Assembly: GCA_039621445.1 (NCBI GenBank)
Contig: CP154954.1
Location: forward strand, 72,916,308 to 72,980,307
From: Euglena gracilis
Lineage: Eukaryota; Euglenida; Euglenophyceae; Euglenales
Reading direction: 5' to 3'
Length of the DNA stretch: 64,000 bases
The notes under the pieces were generated by a model. It had not been told where the DNA came from, did no database searches, and saw only the letters and a list, made by a program, of their open reading frames with translations. Of the stretch, positions 42,279 to 53,800 are shown piece by piece (within the stretch, counting starts at the first letter, position 1; each line of letters opens with the position of its first letter). The position numbers were made by a program, and so were the translations under genes.

Positions 42279-45200
42279 TTAGGTATATATATATGTATAT
42301 ATTATATATATTTAGGTATATTCTGTATTAGTTATGGGGGGGGTGGGGGGGGGGGGGGTATTTTTGGGGGGGAGCGTTTAGGAAAATTGGGTGACCTTCA
42401 GCTTAAATGTGACATTAACTGTGGCAATACACAATTAATTGATAATATCAATACAAACACGTGCACGCGAGCACACTCAACACACAACACACAACACAAC
42501 ACACACACACAACACAACACAACACACACAACACAACACAACACAACACAACACAACACAACACAACACACACACAACACAACACAACACAACACACACA
42601 CAACACAACACAACACAACACACCACACCACACCACAACACAACACAACACAACACAACACACGCGCGCGTGGACGCTGGCGAAAGTGGCCCCAGTGTCT
42701 CACAGCGACCCTGTCGAGGGTGGTGTCGCTGGCGGAGGCTGCACAGGCGCCGATGGCCGCCGGGGTGGGGGCGACCACAACGCCCGCCGACCGCTGCAGG
42801 CTGTGGGGAAGGAGGGGGTTGTGAGCTGGAGCAGGCTTGCCCGGAGCTGGGGGGGTCTGCAAAGAACGGTGGGGCTGAGTCAGCCCCACCGTTCTTTGCA
42901 GACCCCCCCCCAGCTCCAGGCTGACTTCGCAGTAGCTTCGGTGCGATTGGCCTCCCCCCATTGGCACTGGTGGCATGACGTATTGACGTGTGGTCAACAC
43001 ATGACAGATCTTTCCCTCTTGTTCAAATTCACGTCAATGTTTCAGGAATGTGGCATTACGGGGGGGGGGGGGAGTGAACTAGCCCGCAAAAAAATGGGAA
43101 CAAAAATCAGGCACCTATGGTCGCTTCCCATTTTGGTGCTCTGGTCGGCCCTGGTCGGCCCTGGTCGGCCCTGGTCGGCCCTGGTCGGCCCTGGTCGGCA
43201 AATAGTCGGCCATAGGTGGGGGTATCCGTCACAGAAAAAATGTGAAGGGATGCAATGATTTTCTCAATTGTCTCGAAAGGAAGTGCCCCATGAGGCCTCC
43301 ATTGGTTCCCCAAAAGCAACCAAAATGACCCTAAAATGGCTTGAAATACCCAAAAACTACCCAAAAACGCCAAAAAAAAAAATCCACAAAAGATTGTGAA
43401 AAATGACCCAAAATTACCAAAAGGGCGCAAAATGGCCAAAATGCGATAAAAAATGCTCATATTGACCCAAATTAGCCCAATATTTGCCAAATCAGTGACA
43501 AATAGCCCCCAAATTAGCAAAAACTGATCCATAATGGCCAAAATGGGTGTAAAACTGGAGATTTGTGAGAAAATTATCCAAAAAATGGGTTAGGTTCTTC
43601 AAAATATACAAAAAAAAATGCCAGCATCACCCAGCATCGCCCAGCGTCGCCCCGCATCGCCCAGCATCATCAGAGGTGCTTGTTCCAGAGGGAAAGCTGC
43701 CGAATTCCTTCATCCATTCCCCTTCGGTCGGCCAACTACATGCAAGTCGGCCCTGGTCGGCCCTGGTCGGCCCTGGTCGGCCCTGGTCGGCCCTCGTCGG
43801 AACCCCCACCTACGGGGGTCCTGAAAATCACAGTCGCCCCTGGTCGGCCCTGGTCGGCCCTAGTCAGCCCTGGTCGGCCCTGGTCGGCCGTAGGTGCCTG
43901 ACAACAATGCGTAAAAAAAATGCGAAAAATGCACACTTTTAGAAAAATTGTTATAAAAAAATGCGCAAAAATGCAAAACACAGAAAAAGCAGAACGACCC
44001 TGTTAACGTGCATGATTTGCTAATCACCCCCATTTCATGCCATTTTGGTGCTGTTTGGACAAAATATTAGGCAAAAATCATCAGATTTGAGAGAAAAGCT
44101 CAATTTTTTGGGAGGGCGTTTCTGAAGTGTTCCAAAGAATGTGGGGTTGGCAGTGGGGATGTGTCAAGACACGGTTTTGGACACAGGGGGTTCAAGATTC
44201 AGTTGGGACAAAAAAATAAGAGAGACAAAAAATTATGGGAAGCCACCTCAGTTTTCCCATATTTTCCACAGTTTTGTCCAGTGCATTTTTGTCCTACGCT
44301 CTTCAAATCTTCAGTTACACAAACAAAAGAATGAAGGGCCTCTGGACCACGGGCACTGTTCAAGGTCTAACTGGGCAAGGTGCGGTCAGAAAAGCATCCA
44401 CACACACGCACATGATCACCACACAATACCCATCTGTGCGGTCTGGCACCAAAATGCATTAAAATAAAAAGTTATCCTCGGTTCTTTAAAACTTTCATAT
44501 TTTCCCATACTTTTTAATTCCAGAATATAATTTATTCCATAATTATTTCTGTAATTCTTCCCGCAATTTTTGAAACACTCCCATATGTTTTTGGGTATAT
44601 AAAATTTTTTGTGTGTAAACCCCGCATGGTTGAACAGACACCCCCTTATGAAAATGGGAAAGACAGTTTGGAAAATATGCCTTGGTAATGGAAAGTAAGC
44701 AAAGAAAATACTGAAAAAAAAAACAATTCCTTGCAAAAAAAGCGGTTCATTGAGTGTGTGCGTCTGTACATTCATTTTCAAAAACAGGGATCAGCCTCTG
44801 GTTTTTCCTAAACTGCCTTCATATACAATAAGCAACGTCTTACCAAACCAAATGATTTTTTTGAAGGTGGCTCTTTGAGAGTCCTTGCCTGTACAAATAT
44901 TCAAATAGTTGTCACTTCTTCACAGAAAGATGAGCTTCAAATAAAAAGGAATCAATTTGGGGTGGTGCCTGGAGAACACCACGGGAAGGGGGGGCTTAAG
45001 TGGACAAGGGCACTTGAACAAATTGAGGGAACCATATCCACGCATCAGGCGCATAGACACCTGGCAAACTTGATGAGGGAGCCGGGGGTGTCGAGGGCAG
45101 ACGTGGTGACGGCGAGGGCGAAGGGAGTGCCGGCCACAAGGATGGTTGCCGGTATCGATTTTTGTTTTGGCAGGTGGGGGTTGATCATCGGGGGATGGGG

Positions 45201-47794
45201 GTCAAAAGACAAACCCCTCCAAAAAACTAGATGGGGTTCCAGGTTGCTGGAGTGCATCTTCTCAACGTCCCCCCCCCTGCCAGGTTGTTTGGAAGTATTT
45301 CAAGCAGGGCTGAGACTTGTGTCCCAAAAAGGGGGTGCCAAGGCACTGGAACCAACTCTTTTTGTCTTGCCCCGCCACATCAGTTGGGCACTGCCAGCAA
45401 CAAGGTCCCCCCCCCCCCGCAATGAACAGTCACTGACCGTCACTGACAGCCAATAGACAGTCACTGACAGTTTGGCCAGCACCGGGGACCCTGACAGGTT
45501 CGGGCGTGCCGGGTTGCCCGGGGGGGGGGGGGGGGCAGTGATGTGGCCAATAACAGTCCGTGAGCCCAAACCCCCGGCCAACTGTCGATGGACAGCGGTG
45601 GGCACTCAGTCGGCTTCGATGCGCTCCAAGTCCCACAGGGAAAAAGGGGGGAAGTGGCAGAAGTGGCGACGGCCGTCCTGGGCGGCCACCACGGTGCGCA
45701 GCTGCTGCTCCGTGGCGAGGTAGGGGGCGGCCCGCAGCGCCGCCCCGACAAAGTTCGAGGCGGAGCGTCGCATCGGGGCGAGGCCCTCAAGTCGCGTCAG
45801 CCGTGTGATGGCGAAGAGGCCCAGCCACCCGGAAAAGCAGTTTAACTGCCGACCTGCCCCCCCCCCAGGAAACTGTCACCTGACAGGTTAGCTGGAACCG
45901 AGGACTCTGCCAGTTTCCGGGGGGTAGGTGCCCCCCCCCCCGGCTCATTGGCCCAGGCCATGTTGGCTCCAACAGGGGGGGGGGGGGGGTGGGAATTTTG
46001 GGGGGGGGGGGGCACGTTGACTTCAACAGACAAGGGGGGGGTTGACAGGCCGCCTAGCCAAAATGCCTGAAAAAGGGGGTCCATGTCGGCCCCAAAAGGC
46101 CGGGGCCAACTTGGGGGGGGGGGGCATGTTGGCCCCAACAGACAGGGGGGGGGATGAGTCGGGGGGGGGGGGGCAGAGAGATGGGGAGGAGTAGGTGCGT
46201 TTTGAACACCCCCAGAAGTGTCATCTCCTGTGCAGAGTCCGTGTTTTCTCCTCAGCCCACCGCAGACCGGTCAGCGGCTGACTCAACTTCTTGGGATTCA
46301 GGCAGTCCTTCAAACACAAAAGCCGTCTGGGAAGATGGTCAATGTTTTGAGCAGTCCATGGTGCAGGGTACTGCACCCTGAATTAGGGTCAAAAGACTTC
46401 GCAGAAGAGTTCCATGTCTTCCAGCCTCATTACACACCGACCCCCCCCCCTGGGAAACTGTCACCTGACAGGTGGGCGGGTACCAAAGACCCTGACAGTT
46501 TCCGGGGCGGGACCCTGACAGGTTCTCGGGCATGACACTGAGGGGAGGGGAGGTACATCCCCCCCCCCTTGTCCTTGACACGCCAAAATATGGGGAAAGT
46601 GCGGTTGATACGGGGGATGTATTTTGGACACGGCATGTCATGGGAACCGTACCACAAAACATGCAGCAAAAAAAAACCCGGCACACAGGATGACGATGAA
46701 AGGTCTGAGGGCCCAATCACCAAAGCATCACTCCATTGGAGCGCTCATATCTCACTAAATCACCAAACTCAAAAGAAGATGAGTTCAAAGCCACGGTTCT
46801 GTGCAGAAAATGGCAAACAATCAGCTCCAGAGACGTGAAGTGTGTCAAAAATACTTTACTCTTTTTAGGTACGGGAAAAGTGCGGTTGACACGGGGGGTG
46901 TGTCATGGACAAGGCGTGTCAAGGACAGGGGGGGGAGTGTACCCCCAGGCTCATTGGCCCGGGCCATGTTGGCCCCAACAGGCTGGGGGCGGGGGGGGGG
47001 GCAACTTCGGGGGCCATGTTGACTCCAACAGACAAGGGGGCCAACAAGCCGCCAAGCCAAAATGCCTCAAAAAGGGGGTCCGTGTCGGCCCCAGAGAGTT
47101 TTATATGTTCAAGCCCTTACGGTTATTGAAAGTTGAGCTTTGTTGTGAAATGGCATGTTTGAGTGCATTGGCACTCAAACATGGCGATGCCTGTTTGAGT
47201 GTGTGCCCGGGGGGGGGGGGGTAACAACGACCCAATGGCAGGATGCACAGGGAGAGGGGATCACATGAGAGAAGATGGGATCGAGATGAGGGAGGACCTC
47301 GAACAAGCTGTGGAAGTCACCTGATGCTGAGGTTGAGAAGAGGGACGTCAATGAAAAGTTCTGTGGATATCGGCAGATCACAGCTGCTCAGTCACAATCT
47401 CAGTTCTGTGAAGAACCACTGAACCGAGCATGCTTCTGTGTACAGTTACAGAAATTATGGCAAAGCTTAGGGAAATTTTTTTTATCACAGTGACACATGA
47501 TCACGTGACCTGTAATCTCTTGTCTGTCAGGTGGTATTTAGTTTATGCATCTAATTGCCTGATCAAAAGCATTTCAAGGATAGAACTCTGTTGGAGAACC
47601 TTTGAAGAACTAGATTCCAAACTTCCTCCTGGTTAGCCTTGGTTCTGCATAAAGCCCAAAAGCAATAATTGGATGGATGGATAAACGGACGGACGGATGG
47701 ATGGACGGACAGACGGACGGATGGATGGATGGATGGATGGATGGACGGATGGATCTTTATCAATATAGATTGATCTGTCCATCGTCGATCGATA

Positions 47795-47847
<53 letters not shown>

Positions 47848-50800
47848 ACAGACATTTGCATGGATGTGTGTGTGCGTGTGGGGTAATGCTTTCACTCCAG
47901 AAACTAGATCCTTTTTCACTCAGTGAGGTCATTTTTTCAAATTCAGGAAAAAACTATATAAAAAAAAGGCACCAAGCACAGCTGATTCTTAAACCACTGT
48001 TCCATCCACTCTCAAAAGGATGCAAAAGGGCCGTGGGCAAATGACAGCCCCCGGCGGCCCGTTGAAGAGAACAATGCGCTGGCTGGCGTTGGTGATGTTG
48101 CTGCCCCCCGGCCCCCGGAGGCCGTTCGGGTTGAGGCCCGTGAGGGCCGGGTCCAGCCAGGGACAGGAGAGGAGAGGAGGAAGAGGGGCACATACGTCAC
48201 GAGCCCCACTGCTTTGCCACCGGGGTACTATTTTGGGAGGTGTGTGTGTGTGTGTGTGTGTGTGTGTTCATATGTATGTGTATATACGTATATATGTAAA
48301 CCCCCCCAAATAATAAACCCCCCGGTTTATTATTTGGACACCCGAAGTCAGGGTCCAGGGGGGGGAGTTATTATTTGGGGGGGGGGTTATTATTTGGGTA
48401 AAATTTTCGAAGGCAAAAATCGGCCCGAAAACCCCTTCACAGGCTCCAATGGTCACTTTTTTGGCATTTTGGGGCTTTTTTGAAAATTGGGTGCTTTTTT
48501 GGCACATTTTCTGCACCAATTTTTTCCATTTTTTGTGATTTTTGGCAACATTTCTGTTAATTTTTAACTCTTTTTTCTTTGGCTTCATACCTGCCGGAGG
48601 GGGGGTTTATTATTTGGGCGGCCGAAGTCGGTCCTCAGGGGGGGGGGGGGGTATTATTTGGGGGGTATATTATTTGGGGGGGGGGTTATTATTTGGGGGG
48701 GGTTATGTGTACATATACATATATACATATATACTTATATATGTATGTATACATATACATGTGTATATGTATATATGTATATATGTATATATGTATTTAT
48801 AATTTGGGCAAATTTTCAAACTCAAAAAGACCCCCCAACAGGCACGCTTTTACATAATTTCGTGCATTTTGTACATTTTTTTTGACATTTAGTTTAGGTT
48901 GGTACTGCCACAAGTTTTTGGTACCAGTCATTTTGACCCAAATGCATTGTTTTTTTGACAGAATTGAACATTTTCTGCTTGAACAATTTCCCTCTCTGGG
49001 GTGTGGCAGGGGGATGTATATTATTTGGGCAGCCGAAGTCCCTGGTGGGGGGGGGTAAAACCCCCTCCCCAAATAAGTGCGCAGTGCCCTAAATGTGCGC
49101 AGTGCGCGCACCCCCCCCAAAGGAAAAATCACTGTCACATCTCAGGTCGGAAAGACACACAATTCTCAGAGCTGTCCTTCTCAGACCAAATATTTCTATC
49201 GTCCAAGCCCAAATTTGACACATAATCACTTGACTCATAGCTTAAAATCACAAAAGGGGGGGGGATTGAAAAGGAGTGGGGAAAATGTATGTATTTTCGG
49301 CTTTGTCCTAAAAAGTGCGCAGTGCCCTAATAAGTGCGCACCCCTTGGGGTCCGAAACTACGTCCTTAAAATGTGCGGACCCGTGCACTTATTAGGAGGG
49401 GGGGGGTATATTATTTGGGGGGGTACTGGAACCTATCAGGGTCTTGCCCAGGAAACTGCGGGAGTCCCCGGCCGAATGTTGGCTGTAAAGGAGGAGGGTG
49501 CAGCTGGGTTGTGCTTGCCGATTTGTCAAGCAAACCTCCTGGGATCTTCTATACATACTGTGGTATTTATGCGCGCAAACACATCAGCAGTGTTAGGATA
49601 CGCATGGATGGTATTCTATCGGAGAATACCATTATTCTGTTTAAAAGCATGTCAAATTCATAGAGCCTGGATTTTTCCATTCTCCGGGGTCAGAGGGTAT
49701 ATTGTACATTGTTTGGGGGGTATCTTAAGACATCCAGGGAGAGTGGGACGGGAAGCATTTTTTGTGATGTGGTCAGCCAGTGAATGAGGAATGAGGTGGC
49801 CTACCGAGGTGGGAAGATGGCAACCTCAAACTCAACAACAAGGACAGCGACTCAATCCACTGGCCCAAAGCAAGAAGATGAGATAGTAATGGTGTTAAGT
49901 CAGAAACTTTGGACAGCTTTCGTTCTCCACCTTCCTGCAGTAACAAAAATTGGAAAGACGCTGCAATGAATGGCGGAGAAAAAAAATTGGGCCATTTCGC
50001 AAAAAAAAAAAAAGGAGAGAGACGGTACGTTTTGAAAGGTGTCCACCACGTGCTCAGTAACAGAGGAAAAGTATTCTGCAAAAAACGTGACACCACTTCA
50101 CACCCAATGACACGAACCAACCAACATCAAAAAAAACGCTCCCTGGGCTGTGCAAAACGTTTGCAAAACGGCTTTGCAAGACGTTTTCCTCTTTCTCCTG
50201 AATATTTGGACCAAACTGCGTGAGATGCCGAAGCAATGAAGGCGGCCCACCCTACTTCGCTCCTGGAAAGGTTCGTATATCGCCCTCGAGGATGCGCGCC
50301 AGGGTGGACACGTCGAGGACCAGGTCGACAGCCGGGACAGTGGTTGGCAGAGGAGGTGGCCCAACGCTGCCACCGATGGCAGATTTGCTGAGGGAAGGGC
50401 TTTTGTGAGGGGCCACCCACCAACGTCAAAGGAGGGGGGGGGGGGCTCAAAAAAATAATGCAAAATTGCAACAAAAAAAAGGAAAGGTAAGGTAATTCAA
50501 AATTAAGCTAAATAAAAATATTGTTTCAGGACCTTTCCAGAGTGCACAAATTTCTCTTTGACTCGGAAAAATTTTCATCTCTGTGAAAAAAATATACTTT
50601 GAAAAAAATATGGCATGATTTCAGATGTTTTGAAAAAGCATTCACATCTTTTCTCAAAACGAAGGATAAATATATACACACTTAATACCCTGGGTGTGGG
50701 GGCGGGGACACTCCACATAAATTTTTCAAAATTTCTGTCCTAATCTTTGAGGTTCAGGAAATTCTGACTGCACACCCAATCCCCCGAAGCATTCCCTGAA

Positions 50801-53800
50801 ATTAAATGGTATGGTGCTGAGACTGCACGTTCCTGAACGTTCCCCCTGGCCATGAAGCATCATCCAGAATTATTGAAACAATTTTTAAGGAGTAAGGTTT
50901 CTAGAGGTTCCAAAAAATTCCTCTGGAGATCTGTGCCAAGGTTGGATTAAGGTTTTAATGTATTTTTTTTGGCTGATTTTGTTCCAAGAACACAAAATTT
51001 GCCAAAATGAGCATTTTGACAGGTTTGGGGGGTCCCAAAAAATTTCCGGCGCTTTGAGACGGTGTGGGGGCCGGTCGCGGTGGGCGGAGCCATCGCCAGC
51101 CCGGGGCGTACCGGCTAATGACCACCACCGCCACCCCGGCGAACAGCAGCGTAGCCGTCCCGGTGGCCGGGGCCAGGCCGGGCTGCCGCACCGCCACCGG
51201 GCTTCTTGTTAACAGCCCCACCCATAGCGCCACGAGCACACCCTCCCCCTGCCTGCCCATGAGGGCGGGGGGGGGGGGCGACCTTGAGGTTTCTTTTGTG
51301 CCTACCCATAGCAGGCACACCCTGGAAGTTGTTTTGTACCATACCTGACCAAGCCAATATTTCAGTGAAAACCGGCCATTTTCATTAGCCATGGCGCCTT
51401 TGGCACCGGGGGAGGGGGGGGGTGACTGAAGCACTACCCAGCCCAAAACTGGACCTCCCCGGGGGTCGAAATTGCCCTATCTCCCCGTCTGCCCATTGGC
51501 ACCCTCCCCCCCCCTCCGGGGGAGGGGAGGTGCTCACTTCATTAAAAAGAAGCCTGACTGCCACAAACTGGTTGGCAGCCAGCGCCGCGGCCACCGCGTC
51601 CGATGTGTTCAGCATGGAGGGCGTGTACTGCAGCGGGGACACAGAGGCCGCCAACGTTCCATGAGCGCTGAGTTTTTCCACGTCCAGCCAGCAGCAGCTC
51701 AAATCCAGCCAGCAACCCAAATTCGGGCCGTGAGCCCCCCCAGGGGGGGGGTCGAGTGAAGCAACGTTGGTCCAGCCGGCCTGAGGCCGGGCCAGCCTGC
51801 CACAGGCTGGCCAGCCAACTGGGCTGCCCAGATCACCTATCCCTGCATTTTTTTGTCATCAGAGCTTCCTTGCCCTCAATGTCTGGCACACACACTTTAG
51901 TTCCATCCATCAAAATGTCGAGAAGACAAAAATGTTTTAGAAAAATTTGTTTATCATCGACCCAGCCCAGCCCAGCCCCCTCCAGCCCTGGACCCCCCCT
52001 CCCCCCTATCCCGCCGGGGGGGGGGGGGGGGCGGTCCAGCCAGCAGCTCATTTCCAGCCAGCAGCTTTTTTTCCAGCCCCCTGGGGGGTAGTGCTGATTG
52101 CGCAGCTAGCCAGCCCCAGCTTGGGTTCAGCCGAAATTTTTTGAAAAAAGTGTTCAAGAAAGCCAAAATGGTGTTTTGGGGCTCTTTGAGTGTGTTTTTG
52201 GGTGGGCAGATGCGCATTTTTTTTCCAATGCTGTGTTTTGCAGGTCGTTTTTGGGCAGTTGTCCAATTTCACCTTTGCCCGGCCCGGCTCAGGTACAGCA
52301 GCTGGGATCCAGCTCCTCCCCCATCCCTGACGGGGGTGGGCTAGCCAACCCAAGTTTTTAGCCAGGCCGAATTTCAAGCCCCAGCACAGCAATCCCTATC
52401 GTCCTTGAAGAGATATATATGGTACGCACGGTTCCCAATATTTCAATATTATACAAAGAAACACTTTTTTCTGCAGCGAGTGTCAAAGGGACAATGTGAC
52501 ACTCCCAAAATTGTGGAGAATTCCAGATGATGGTTTGCCAGTTAGTTACCGAGCAGAAATTTTGTCTTGAACTTACGCTGAATGCGCTTGTGCTTTTCCC
52601 TGCCCCCCCCCCCACATGACCAGCGAACCTCTTCGCCCAATGAACACGCCTGGACCGTCTAGTTTGTCACCTTACAGCAATACAAACACCCAAACACCCT
52701 TACAAGCCCAATGAACCACATTGTCTGGGTTGTCATTTTAGTGTTCGTGCGACTTGGTGGGAGGCACCTGCCCAGGGCTTTTGCTCGCTTCAGATACGGG
52801 CCACTCTCTTTTTTGATACCTCCCCCCCCCCCCGGGAAACTGTCATGCCCGAGAACCCATCAGGGTCCCGCCTGGGAAACTGTCAGGGTTCCCATTAGCG
52901 ACCAACCTTTCAGTGTAGGAAGTTGTCAGGGTCCCCAGTACCAGCCGACCTGTCAGGTGACAGTTTCCCGGGGGGGGGGGGGGCAGGGCAGAATGGGAAT
53001 CGGGCGCACAGCCCGGGGGGTGGGGGGGGGGGGGGGGGTCGACCACCCCCCCACCTCTTCCCGTATTTCCGGGAGCACCAATTTTTGGACCCGAAAAAAT
53101 TTTCCGGCGCCTTAGGCGCCGGGTGTTTTTTTGACCCATTTTGGGACCCATATAGGGGCAAAACCCCATTTTTTCACACCTTCCAAAAATTCGACATTTT
53201 CTCAAAATGTTGATTTTGAGAGGTTTTTGAAGCAAAAAATGCTATTGAAAGTCCAAAAAATTTCAACGAGAAAAAATGTCAGTAAATTTTTATTGTTCCA
53301 AAATTCTGTCCACTTTTTTTTTGACCTTTGTCCCCCCCCCCCTCTAAAAAGTACCACTTTTTAGGACGGAAAATTTTGAGATTTTTTGTGAAAAAAATGT
53401 GGTTTTCCATCAAAAAATCATGTGTTTTGGGTGTTTTGGGCATTTTTCAAAAAAAAACATAAAAATTTCTAGCCAAAATCCCCGTTTCCCCGAGATCAGT
53501 GAAAATGCTGTGGTGGGTGGGGGGGTCGACCCCCCCCACCAGGCCTTCCCGTTCTGCCCTGGGGGTAGGTAGGTAGGTAGGTATACATGCAACCCCCCCC
53601 CTGGGGAATGAGGTCATCTCCGGCTTAAGAAATCCCCTGCCCCCCCCCCCAGGCGGGGTTGCTGCGGGCCAAAATCAGGGCTGGCTGCAGCAGCCCTCCC
53701 CCCAGGTGGGGGCTGCAAAACCTCGAAGAGATGGATGGTGCGGACACTGCCAAGTGGTGAAAAAGGAGAACACAAGAAAGATCTCACAGGTCGAGTGAAT

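Noticed and set aside
51112-51201. Transmembrane helix in the [16 protein letters not shown] exon
   Set aside because: It aligns with the hydrophobic strand before VPVYNL-type motifs of PstS and lies between PstS exons. The real span is at 37.9 kb.
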